Assembly: GCA_900549675.1 (NCBI GenBank)
Contig: URPG01000125.1
Span: 1-6,384 of the forward strand
DNA from: an uncultured Oscillospiraceae bacterium
Lineage (GTDB): Bacteria > Bacillota > Clostridia > Oscillospirales > Acutalibacteraceae
Length of the DNA stretch: 6,384 nt
Reading direction: 5' to 3'
The notes below the pieces were generated by a model. The model saw nothing but the letters and a program-made list of their open reading frames with translations. It was not told where the DNA came from and searched no databases. Numbering within the stretch: the first letter of the stretch is position 1; each line of letters begins with the position of its first letter. The position numbers were made by a program, and so were the translations under genes. This document shows positions 1-6,277 of this stretch, one piece after another.

Positions 1-79
1 TGAATTTAACAAATATATATCTGTATGATACTATGAGAGGTATAAAAAGTCAAATTTATTAAAATTGTTTCATATACTG

Positions 80-87
80 AGAGGAAG
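80..87 (+). promoter_or_regulatory. Ribosome binding site of the decarboxylase
   Basis: AGAGGAAG ends 8 bases before the ATG at 96. It is the only purine-rich Shine-Dalgarno-like element before the gene and supports that start. Confidence 0.6.
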
Positions 88-95
88 AAATTACA

Positions 96-1511
96 ATGGA
101 TACACAAAACAATGCGATAGACCATATGGTCAACCAATTCCTTCAAAGGCTTTGGGCTAATCAAAAATCCCGTTCCACGGACAGGATTGCCCATGGAATA
201 ACGGCGGAGCAGTTGAAGGAATTGAAAAAGATTGGTATTCAAAGCGAGGGACGCTCTGTGGAAGCCGTAGCCAATGAAATGATTGAAAAAATATATCCCT
301 ACGGAAACAATTGCAGTCACCCTCGTTTTTTTGGATTTATTCCAGCGGCTCCTTCGCCCTTGTCTTGGTTGGGTGATGTGATGACTTCGGCTTACAATCT
401 ACATGCCGGCAGTTGGGTCAATTGCCCGGCAGCCAGCTTGATTGAACAGGAATTGATTGGCTGGCTTTGCGGGCAGGCAGGGTATCCTGAAAAATCCGGC
501 GGAACCTTCGTATCCGGAGGTTCCATGGCCAACATGACGGCAATGACAGCGGCCCGCGATAAACTTCTGGCAGAGGATCAACTGCATCTGGGCGTTGCTT
601 ATGTTTCCAGCCAGACCCATAGCTCCGTGGCAAAGGGACTTCGTATTATCGGCATTCCCAACAGCCGAGTTCGCAAGATATCAACCGGTGCAGATTTCAG
701 AATGGATATGGAGCAATTAAAAAGCGCGGTTCAATCGGATATTACGGCAGGACTGATTCCTTTTCTCGTCATCGCCACAGCGGGAACCACAAATACGGGC
801 AGTATTGACCCCTTAGAGGAAATTGCTGACTTATGTCAAAGCTTCAACCTGTGGATGCATGTTGATGGAGCCTATGGCGCATCTGTCCTGCTGACGAAGA
901 AATACAAGCATTTACTGAAAGGAATTGAACGTTCTGACAGTATTAGCTGGGATGCGCATAAGTGGCTGTTCCAGACATTCGGATGTGGCATTGTTCTGAT
1001 AAAGGACAAAAAAGATTTGGTCAATAGCTTCTCGACCCAACCGGAATATCTGAAGGATCTGGTAGCAGAGGATCATTGTATTAATCCGTGGGATATTGGG
1101 ATGGAACTGACAAGGCCGGCCCGTGGATTGAAATTATGGTTTACGATACAGGTTTTGGGGCTTGATGCATTGAGCGCCGCCATCGAGCATGGATTCCTGC
1201 TTGCAAAATGGGCAGAGGAAGAATTGCAAAAAAACGAAGAGATTGAAATCATTTCCCATGCGCAACTTTCAATTGTCAACTTTCGATATGCTCCTTGCGG
1301 TTTATCAGAGGCAGAAAAAGATGAGCTGAACCTACAGGTTTCAAAGCGGATGCTGGAAGATGGTTATGCGGGCATTTTCACAACTATCCTAAACGGAAAA
1401 AAAGTTTTACGAATTTGCGCCCTTCACCCGGATACAAAGGAAGACGAAATCCGTAGCACCGTCAAGCGCATGAATCAATACTACAAAGAAACCTATCAGT
1501 TAATGAAATGA
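96..1511 (+). CDS. PLP-dependent group II amino-acid decarboxylase (aromatic-L-amino-acid decarboxylase-like)
   Basis: A 471-residue cytosolic enzyme of the pyridoxal_deC family (aromatic amino-acid/tyrosine/glutamate decarboxylase fold type I), of normal full length. It would remove the alpha-carboxylate of an amino acid to give an amine and CO2. Visible landmarks are HPRFFGF at 75-81 (substrate-pocket region), VSGGSMAN at 139-146 (PLP phosphate region), SSQTHSS with the ring-stacking His175, the HVDGAYGA strand with Asp257 (PLP N1 partner), and DAHKW with Lys289 as the Schiff-base lysine. The segment from about 215 to 300 closely resembles animal aromatic amino-acid decarboxylase. In the mobile loop I find NPWDIG at 330-335 where animal enzymes carry the catalytic tyrosine. 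The ATG at 96 follows an AGAGGAAG ribosome site at 80-87. Upstream, TATAAA at 41-46 is only a weak promoter candidate. No amino-acid/amine antiporter is adjacent, so this does not look like a classic acid-resistance cassette. The family is certain. The substrate (Trp, Tyr, Phe or another) is unknown. Confidence 0.93.
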   Translation: MDTQNNAIDHMVNQFLQRLWANQKSRSTDRIAHGITAEQLKELKKIGIQSEGRSVEAVANEMIEKIYPYGNNCSHPRFFGFIPAAPSPLSWLGDVMTSAYNLHAGSWVNCPAASLIEQELIGWLCGQAGYPEKSGGTFVSGGSMANMTAMTAARDKLLAEDQLHLGVAYVSSQTHSSVAKGLRIIGIPNSRVRKISTGADFRMDMEQLKSAVQSDITAGLIPFLVIATAGTTNTGSIDPLEEIADLCQSFNLWMHVDGAYGASVLLTKKYKHLLKGIERSDSISWDAHKWLFQTFGCGIVLIKDKKDLVNSFSTQPEYLKDLVAEDHCINPWDIGMELTRPARGLKLWFTIQVLGLDALSAAIEHGFLLAKWAEEELQKNEEIEIISHAQLSIVNFRYAPCGLSEAEKDELNLQVSKRMLEDGYAGIFTTILNGKKVLRICALHPDTKEDEIRSTVKRMNQYYKETYQLMK

Positions 1512-1721
1512 TTTACTAATCGTGTATCAGCGAATGACGGCTGTAAGAATACCGAAGATATTGGGTAATGCACTCTGTTGGGTCTGAGCTAAGGGACTCC
1601 ATAAATATACGGCTTACGTTGATGAAAGCGGATAAGGAATATTAACTTTTGCTGTAAAATAAGGACTTCTAAATAAAAAACATCATAGGTAAATTAACTG
1701 TGCCTTTCCCGTGAAATTAAA

Positions 1722-1775
1722 ATGAAAACAGACCGTTTGTTACTACGGCCTTACTGTCTGATGATTCTAACATAA
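1722..1775 (+). pseudogene. Remnant of a GNAT (RimJ/RimL-like) acetyltransferase N-terminus
   Basis: ATG at 1722 opens MKTDRLLLRPYCLMILT and ends at TAA 1773-1775. The pattern M-x-T-x-R-L-x-L-R-P is the typical first beta strand of RimJ/RimL-type GNAT N-acetyltransferases, which are normally about 150-190 residues. If one base is assumed lost at about 1759/1760, the next frame reads D-D-S after CL. That would match the usual LRPYxLxDA start, but the likeness fades after that. There is no good ribosome binding site upstream. I infer a dead gene fragment. Because the match is short, chance similarity remains possible. Confidence 0.4.
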
Positions 1776-1872
1776 CCCATACACATTCAGCCCAACGCAA
1801 ACTCCGCAATTATGAATCAACTCAAAAAATTAAATCATACCCAGAATAAAATAGAAAGTTTTACCGCTGAAA

Positions 1873-1901
1873 TTGAATTCTATCAAGCCTCATGATATAA
1901 T
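1873..1901 (+). promoter_or_regulatory. Predicted sigma-A-type promoter of the LUD gene
   Basis: TTGAAT at 1873-1878, a 17-bp spacer and a perfect TATAAT at 1896-1901. The predicted start point is near 1908, giving a leader of about 45 nt to the ATG at 1954. It also argues against an upstream TTG start at 1873, which would lie inside the -35 box. Confidence 0.7.
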
Positions 1902-1940
1902 CAGTGTAATTCAAAGTATAAATTTAGGCTTTCACCAAAA

Positions 1941-1946
1941 AAGGAG
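1941..1946 (+). promoter_or_regulatory. Ribosome binding site deciding the LUD gene start
   Basis: AAGGAG sits 7 bases before ATG 1954. It picks this start over the in-frame TTG at 1873, whose 27 extra codons do not resemble the family and overlap the promoter. Confidence 0.8.
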
Positions 1947-1953
1947 AACCGAT

Positions 1954-2568
1954 ATGGGAAAAGAAACGTTTGCATCGGTAACAAAAAAGCTGCGCAGCAG
2001 AGGTTATACCGTTCATTTCTTTGATACGGCTGTACAAGCTTGCGCCTATATGAACTCAGAAATTGACGGCCAAACCGTCGGATTTGGAGGGTCTATGACA
2101 CTGGAGCAAATGAGTCTTTATGAAACTCTCAGTAAACACAATACTGTATTTTGGCATCATCGCATACCGGAAGGAAAAACAAGCAAAGAAGTAAGATTGC
2201 AAGCCAATGCCGCCAAAATCTATATTTCTTCAGTCAATGGACTGGCTGAAACAGGAGAAATTATCAACATTGACGGAAACTGCAATCGGGTTGCCTCTAT
2301 TTTCTACGGTCATGAAAAAATATATTTTGTCGTCGGCAAGAATAAACTAGAAAAAGATTATGACAGCGCTTTGTACCGTGCGAGAAATATCGCGGCACCT
2401 TTGAATGCAAAAAGATTGGGTGTAAAAACACCTTGTGCTGTTAAAGGCGATAAATGTTATGATTGTAAAAGTCCGCAAAGAATTTGCAGAGGACTTTCGG
2501 TTCTATGGGATAAACCCCTGACAGGTGAATTTGAAGTGATACTAATCAATGAAGAATTGGGATTTTGA
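1954..2568 (+). CDS. LUD-domain protein (lactate utilization protein C-like) with C-terminal cysteine cluster
   Basis: A 204-residue soluble protein of the LUD family (DUF162, LutC/YkgG-related). Visible family signs are the VGFGGSMTLEQ segment at 42-52, a glycine-rich loop followed by a helix, and GLAETGEIINIDG at 96-108 followed by NRV, the conserved LUD core. The C-terminal part carries four cysteines, C161-x6-C168-x2-C171-x6-C178, in the context TPC...KCYDC...RIC, which suggests a metal or Fe-S site. LutC takes part in lactate oxidation with the Fe-S proteins LutA and LutB. Those partners are absent here, and stand-alone LUD proteins of this size are common in Clostridia with unknown roles, so a lactate function should not be assumed. 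It has its own promoter and is monocistronic in this window. Domain assignment is firm; function is not. Confidence 0.88.
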   Translation: MGKETFASVTKKLRSRGYTVHFFDTAVQACAYMNSEIDGQTVGFGGSMTLEQMSLYETLSKHNTVFWHHRIPEGKTSKEVRLQANAAKIYISSVNGLAETGEIINIDGNCNRVASIFYGHEKIYFVVGKNKLEKDYDSALYRARNIAAPLNAKRLGVKTPCAVKGDKCYDCKSPQRICRGLSVLWDKPLTGEFEVILINEELGF

Positions 2569-2741
2569 TATACAAGTTCCGTTCTTATCTTTGCGCACCT
2601 ATCCTCTTGCAGATATCTAGGAATAACTAGTCTTTTTCTCCTCTAAATGCTTGACAGTTCTGCTCATACAATTGCTGACTTCAAATAAAATAAAAAATGA
2701 TTATTTATTAGCACCATATCACCTATATGAAATAAAATAAT
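2569..2741. other. Convergent intergenic spacer, 3' side of the LUD gene
   Basis: AT-rich spacer without a gene. A small CTAG (2617-2620)/CTAG (2627-2630) repeat is followed by TCTTTTTCTC. With only four paired bases it is a very weak terminator candidate for the LUD gene. The strong hairpin starting at 2742 is a better stop. Confidence 0.4.
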
Positions 2742-2799
2742 GGGAGCCATAGTATCGTTGATTTCCTCAACGTTCTATTGCTCCCGTTATGTTATTTTT
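2742..2799. terminator. Bidirectional rho-independent terminator between convergent genes
   Basis: The outer stem is GGGAGC (2742-2747) with GCTCCC (2780-2785). It continues as ATAG/CTAT and then CGTTGA (2756-2761) with TCAACG (2767-2772), around a TTTCC loop. To the right are TTATGTTATTTTT (run at 2795-2799) and a further T-run. On the minus strand the leftward tract reads ATTATTTTATTT. It lies 21 bases past the stop codon of the YhgE-type gene (2807) and can also stop rightward transcripts from the LUD gene. Confidence 0.8.
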
Positions 2800-2806
2800 C
2801 TATTTT

Positions 2807-5593
2807 TTATGCTTCTTGTCTGTTATAATAATCATAATGATCATCTAATAATTTCTGATTATCATCTAACTGTGAAACACCTTCTTTATGGTGTTTTTTT
2901 AATATATTCATTGCTGCCAATAATAAAAGGATTGCTACAATTGCAATACAGAACAAGAGTACTGTGTTATTTACAAAGGTTCCTCCTTTTAGTCCGGAAC
3001 TGATTGCTTCTCTGAATCCATAAATAGAATGCGTCATGGGTAAATATTGGTGTATCGCTCTAAAGAATTTACCTGTTAACGGCATCGGGAATGTTCCTCC
3101 CGACCCTGCCAATTGTAATATCAGCAAAACCATCGCAACGAATCGTCCGGGATTATCAAATGCCATGGCCAAAAACATAATGATAAACATATAGGCATAA
3201 GCAGAAGCCAACCCAACAACAAAATATTGCGGTATATTCTGTGGTTCCAATCCCAGTGCGAGCATGATGCTTTCTTCGATTAAGGCCATAGCTGTAGCTG
3301 CCACAAAGCCAACGGACACCTTGCTCAGCCACCACTGTAAGGCAGATCCCTTTTTTATAGAAATTTTTCTGATTGGGTAAATAAAATTAAACACCAGACA
3401 TCCCACGTACAGTGCCAGAGATAATACATAGGGGGCAAGTGCATGACCGTAATTTGGTACTTCACTGTATTTTTGCTGTGTAACTTCATTGGGCTCCGCT
3501 ATCATCTCAGCAGTCTTATCCGTGGTGTGTACAGCATTTACTTTTTCAGATCCTTCTGTTAAAGCAGAAGCCAATGTTCCGCTTCCGTCCTTTAGGGTAT
3601 TGATGCCATCCGACAAAGTATTTCCGCCATCTGCCAGTTTCTCGGAGCCTGTTTTCAACTGCTCGGAAGCCTCTAAAAGCTTTTTCTGGCCATTCATTAT
3701 TTTCCCATTATTGTTAATCAACTCTGTACTGCCTGCTTTTATTGCTGCCGTTCCATTTACCAATTTTTGTGCACCTTCTTGAAGAACCGGTACATTCATA
3801 TTTAGTTCGCCAAGTCCCTGATGCAAGGTAGCGGCACCGGTATTTAACGTATCGGAATTGCGGGTTAAGGTTCTTGCTCCTTCATTCATTTGACTTACGC
3901 CTGTTATATATGAATTTACACCATTACTGAGTTTGGTAAAACCGGTATTCCCGCCATTTTTCAGACTTTCCAATCCGTTTTCCAATTGCTGCATACCCGG
4001 TACCAGTTTGCCATCAAGCGCCATCTTAACCGTTACAAGACCATTTGACAAACTGTCAATCGCTTGTTGCGCTCCGGGAATTGCTTGGGCCGAGCCTGCT
4101 GATAATTGTTCAACAGTGGCAGATAATTTTTCTGCTGAATCTAAAGTTGCTGACAGAGTAGTCAGCGCTGAGCCTAGTGCCTGTGTGTCATTGGCAATCG
4201 TATTGACTTGATTTGCTATGTCCGCCACACTGCCGCTGACGCTATTCAAGTTTACGCTATCACCCAGTGCGGATTGCAAAATGGCAAGAACTTCATTCTT
4301 TTGATTTTCGTCAAGAGAAGAATTGGTCAGATTACTGGAAACCGTTTCTACCAAATTACCGGGCAAGTTACTTAAGTTATTGCTGATTTCTTGTGTATCT
4401 GCTCCTATCGCAGCAGTTGCCCCACCAATTTCCGTTAACTGTCTTTCTAATGTCTGTGCATCAAAGGAATTTCCGGTACCGCCATTCAATGCGCCATTTA
4501 ATTGTTGCAGCCCATCGTTAATTTGAGTGAGTCCGGTATCAAGCTGTTCCAATTGTTCTTTACTGCCATGAATCTGCGCACCCAGTTGTTCAGACATTTG
4601 TGTCAAACCGGCGGTGATTTGTGAAGCACCATTTTGAAGCTGAGTTGTACCCTCTGACAAACTGCCTGCAAGAGTATTCACACCTGATATTATGGTGTTT
4701 CCGTTTTCTGCCAGCATTTCCGCTCCATCGGCTAGTTTTGATACTCCGCCTGTATAGGACTGAATTCCACTGGATAATTTTTGAGAACCCTCTTCCAACT
4801 GGCCTACTCCGTCTGCCAAAGCCGGAACCTTTTCTCCCAACGCAGTTACACCCGTATTTAACGTGGTCAATCCATCGTCGATTTTTGCGGTTCCCTCTAA
4901 ATATTGGCCAAGAGCCGCCGTGAAGCTTTCTTCTCCATCACTGAAGGTTATGGTGCTTTTTGCCAGTACATTAAGATTCTCAGCTAATGTTTTACTGCCA
5001 TCGGCTAACTTAACAGTCCCGCTCTCCAGCTTACCGGCACCCTCTGCGGCGTCTGAAAATCCACTTCTCACTTCTGATAGTTGGTCAAAAATCGCTTTGG
5101 CATATACCTCTGTTACCTTTTGAGAAACCTCGCTTTTTAACTGTTTCATAGCAGTTTCGCCAACAACTTCACCCAGATAGTTTAATCCCCCATTTGTCTT
5201 ATACTCAATATTCATTTTTTGGGGGTTGTCATCCATTACAGTGGCTGCATTAGACGAAAAATCTTCAGGCAATGTGACAATCATGTAATACTCATTGTTC
5301 CTTAAACCTTTTTCCGCCTCCTCCGCTGATACAAACTGCCAATTTAAATTATGATCTTCTTCCAATTGATCTACAAGCTCTTGACCAACATTCAAGGTTT
5401 TTCCACTATACGTTACTTCTTTATCTTTGTTGACTACCGCTACCGGCAAATCTTCTGTTTTACCATATGGGTCCCAAATGGATTTCAGAAAAAACGAAGC
5501 ATAAAGAATCGGTATACATGAAATAACAATAAAAGAAATTAATAAGATTTTATTATTATAAATTGCCTGCCATTCCTTTTTAATGGTTTTCAT
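2807..5593 (-). CDS. YhgE/Pip family membrane protein with long extracellular stalk
   Basis: A 928-residue surface protein of the YhgE/Pip (phage infection protein) family, related to ABC-2-type membrane domains and to type VII secretion EsaA. Residues 15-37 form the first membrane segment. DPYGKTEDLPVAVVNKD at 41-57 and the following 60 residues are the typical YhgE N-terminal extracellular domain. From about 175 to 690 runs a stalk of repeated L-x-x-G or L-x-D/N-G units (for example KLADGS, QLEEGS, KLSSG, KLADGG) with predicted coiled-coil character. Five hydrophobic segments follow near 719-740, 757-780, 787-810, 816-835 and 873-896, then a charged tail. Lactococcal Pip is needed for phage c2 infection. 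The cellular role of the family is unsettled, with export or envelope scaffolding proposed. There is no ATPase partner here. The start overlaps the regulator gene by 14 bases, implying co-transcription and coupled translation. Its ribosome site (AAAGGTG, 5613-5607) is 13 bases from the ATG, longer than usual. Confidence 0.92.
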   Translation of the reverse strand: MKTIKKEWQAIYNNKILLISFIVISCIPILYASFFLKSIWDPYGKTEDLPVAVVNKDKEVTYSGKTLNVGQELVDQLEEDHNLNWQFVSAEEAEKGLRNNEYYMIVTLPEDFSSNAATVMDDNPQKMNIEYKTNGGLNYLGEVVGETAMKQLKSEVSQKVTEVYAKAIFDQLSEVRSGFSDAAEGAGKLESGTVKLADGSKTLAENLNVLAKSTITFSDGEESFTAALGQYLEGTAKIDDGLTTLNTGVTALGEKVPALADGVGQLEEGSQKLSSGIQSYTGGVSKLADGAEMLAENGNTIISGVNTLAGSLSEGTTQLQNGASQITAGLTQMSEQLGAQIHGSKEQLEQLDTGLTQINDGLQQLNGALNGGTGNSFDAQTLERQLTEIGGATAAIGADTQEISNNLSNLPGNLVETVSSNLTNSSLDENQKNEVLAILQSALGDSVNLNSVSGSVADIANQVNTIANDTQALGSALTTLSATLDSAEKLSATVEQLSAGSAQAIPGAQQAIDSLSNGLVTVKMALDGKLVPGMQQLENGLESLKNGGNTGFTKLSNGVNSYITGVSQMNEGARTLTRNSDTLNTGAATLHQGLGELNMNVPVLQEGAQKLVNGTAAIKAGSTELINNNGKIMNGQKKLLEASEQLKTGSEKLADGGNTLSDGINTLKDGSGTLASALTEGSEKVNAVHTTDKTAEMIAEPNEVTQQKYSEVPNYGHALAPYVLSLALYVGCLVFNFIYPIRKISIKKGSALQWWLSKVSVGFVAATAMALIEESIMLALGLEPQNIPQYFVVGLASAYAYMFIIMFLAMAFDNPGRFVAMVLLILQLAGSGGTFPMPLTGKFFRAIHQYLPMTHSIYGFREAISSGLKGGTFVNNTVLLFCIAIVAILLLLAAMNILKKHHKEGVSQLDDNQKLLDDHYDYYNRQEA
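2875..2900 (+). terminator. Terminator-like hairpin facing right, inside the 3' end of the YhgE gene
   Basis: On the plus strand AAACACC (2875-2881) pairs with GGTGTTT (2890-2896) around an 8-base loop and runs into a T-tract to 2900. It lies antisense to the last codons of the membrane-protein gene (KKHHKEG). It could act as a back-up stop for rightward readthrough, but the sequence is also constrained by coding, so it may be incidental. Confidence 0.4.
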
Positions 5594-6107
5594 GAATTGA
5601 ATTCATCACCTTTTTTATTAATAACTCTTTTTTTGCCGTTGATTGGTTCCAATTATAGAGAGACATTTTTTCTTCTCCCATTACTTCCATAATCAACTGA
5701 TGAACTGTTTTTTCTCTTAGTGAATCTCTCCATAATTGATCGGCTTTTGCAAATGCATTTTTTAAAATCGCGGTACCTTGGTTCGTAAAATAAGGAAATT
5801 CCTTAAATACTTTGGCAATAAGCCCCGTATCAGCAAATGTTTCTGTCGGTCCTTCCACAGCCTCCACAACCTGCAATAAGTTAATCTGATCCGCACTTGT
5901 TGCCAATGTAAACCCGCCGTTATTTCCCGAAACTGAATCAACTATCTTTGATACTACCAATTTCCTCATGATTTTTTTCAAATAAGTTGGCGAGCATCTC
6001 AATCGCATATTAATTTCATGTGAAGACAACGGGATATTCGGCTCTTGGGTTGCAAGTAAAATAATAATACAGGCCGCCTGTTCAAATCCCTTTGTAAGTT
6101 TCAACAT
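5580..6107 (-). CDS. Rrf2-family transcriptional regulator
   Basis: A 175-residue DNA-binding protein of the Rrf2 family (IscR/NsrR/CymR fold). The winged helix-turn-helix covers about residues 1-70. SSHEINMRLRCSPTYLKKIMRKL at 28-50 is the helix-turn-helix, GNNGGFTLA at 61-69 is the wing, and INLLQVVEAVEG at 75-86 leads into the dimerisation helix. The three clustered cysteines that bind Fe-S in IscR/NsrR are absent from the region after 86. Only Cys13 and Cys38 exist, so an Fe-S sensor is unlikely; the signal is unknown. It is somewhat longer than typical members. I chose ATG 6107 because AGGAGGT at 6117-6111 precedes it, whereas the ATG at 6125 has no ribosome site. The spacing is short (4 bases), so the adjacent TTG at 6104, giving MKLTKG, is a real alternative. 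It is first in an operon with the YhgE-type gene and probably autoregulated through the dyads at 6157-6193. Confidence 0.9.
   Translation of the reverse strand: MLKLTKGFEQAACIIILLATQEPNIPLSSHEINMRLRCSPTYLKKIMRKLVVSKIVDSVSGNNGGFTLATSADQINLLQVVEAVEGPTETFADTGLIAKVFKEFPYFTNQGTAILKNAFAKADQLWRDSLREKTVHQLIMEVMGEEKMSLYNWNQSTAKKELLIKKVMNSIHENH
5592..5606 (-). promoter_or_regulatory. Palindrome over the YhgE start codon (possible translational-coupling hairpin)
   Basis: ATGAATTCAATTCAT is a perfect 15-base dyad that includes the first two bases of the YhgE ATG and abuts the ribosome site at 5613-5607. As RNA it could form six pairs with a 3-base loop, hiding the start codon until a ribosome finishing the Rrf2 gene opens it. 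The pairs are A/U-rich, so stability is low. Confidence 0.3.
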
Positions 6108-6110
6108 TTC

Positions 6111-6117
6111 ACCTCCT
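6111..6117 (-). promoter_or_regulatory. Ribosome binding site deciding the Rrf2 start
   Basis: AGGAGGT on the minus strand. It lies inside the 6-codon extension that begins at ATG 6125, which excludes that upstream start. It serves ATG 6107 or the immediately following TTG 6104. Confidence 0.8.
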
Positions 6118-6156
6118 AATTTCATTTTTTAACTTAAATTATTGTTTATATGTTTG

Positions 6157-6173
6157 TGGATAGCTGTTATCTA
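6157..6173. promoter_or_regulatory. Predicted operator 2 (imperfect 17-bp dyad)
   Basis: TGGATAGCTGTTATCTA has the same TGGATA-n5-TATCYA layout as operator 1, with two mismatched pairs. Its centre (6165) is exactly 20 bp from that of operator 1 (6185), about two helical turns, so two dimers could sit on the same DNA face. Confidence 0.55.
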
Positions 6174-6176
6174 TTA

Positions 6177-6193
6177 TGGATATTTAATATCCA
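6177..6193. promoter_or_regulatory. Predicted operator 1 (perfect 17-bp palindrome), likely Rrf2 site
   Basis: TGGATATTTAATATCCA is perfectly symmetric over 17 bp. It begins at about the transcription start of the predicted Rrf2 promoter. Its position suits repression of the operon, most simply by the Rrf2 protein encoded downstream. No binding data exist in the sequence itself. Confidence 0.7.
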
Positions 6194-6200
6194 CTATTGG

Positions 6201-6228
6201 ATTATACTCCTTTTCTTTATTTTTGCAA
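6201..6228 (-). promoter_or_regulatory. Predicted promoter of the Rrf2-YhgE operon
   Basis: On the minus strand TTGCAA (6228-6223) and a consensus TATAAT (6206-6201) are 16 bp apart. The start point is predicted near 6194, giving a leader of about 87 nt that contains both dyads and the ribosome site. TTGACT just upstream (6232-6227) has 21-bp spacing to TATAAT and is a poorer -35. Confidence 0.75.
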
Positions 6229-6277
6229 GTCAAATCATCATTTTTTTGAAAAAAACAAATGATTAAAACCATAGCAA

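Larger units (their letters stand above)
1512..1953. other. 442-bp intergenic region without an intact gene
   Basis: All three forward frames are broken by stops every few dozen codons. The reading from ATG 1534 meets TGA at 1585-1587, and a stop-free stretch in another frame ends in TAA near 1647. A likely acetyltransferase remnant starts at 1722, and the promoter of the LUD gene lies at 1873-1901. I see no convincing rho-independent terminator for the decarboxylase. A partial inverted repeat at 1729-1760 (CAGAC ... GTCTG) has no following T-run. The stretch reads as decayed former coding DNA rather than a dense regulatory region. Confidence 0.5.

Noticed and set aside
399..633. Minus-strand open frames opposite the decarboxylase
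   Set aside because: Two mutually overlapping antisense frames within a well-conserved enzyme gene, with no recognisable protein features.
1534..1647. Frame MTAVRIPKILGN... with an in-frame TGA at 1585, considered as a selenoprotein or a broken gene
   Set aside because: No SECIS-like hairpin, no ribosome site, no recognised family, and a further stop soon after. At most it is unidentifiable decayed sequence.
1812..1895. 27-codon frame MNQLKKLNHTQ...
   Set aside because: It has no ribosome site and overlaps the LUD promoter, so it is most likely chance.
2740..3003. Plus-strand 87-codon frame rich in hydrophobic residues
   Set aside because: It runs through the terminator hairpin and the 3' end of the convergent membrane-protein gene. 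The hydrophobicity comes from antisense reading of AT-rich DNA.
3489..5123. Several plus-strand open frames of 67-100 codons opposite the YhgE-type gene
   Set aside because: They are antisense shadows of a gene with repetitive, biased codon use. None has a ribosome site or family-like sequence, and the minus-strand protein is clearly real.
6199..6210. GGATTATACTCC over the -10 box as a third operator
   Set aside because: Its 12-bp width and broken symmetry do not match the 17-bp TGGATA-n5-TATCCA layout. It is explained by the -10 element.
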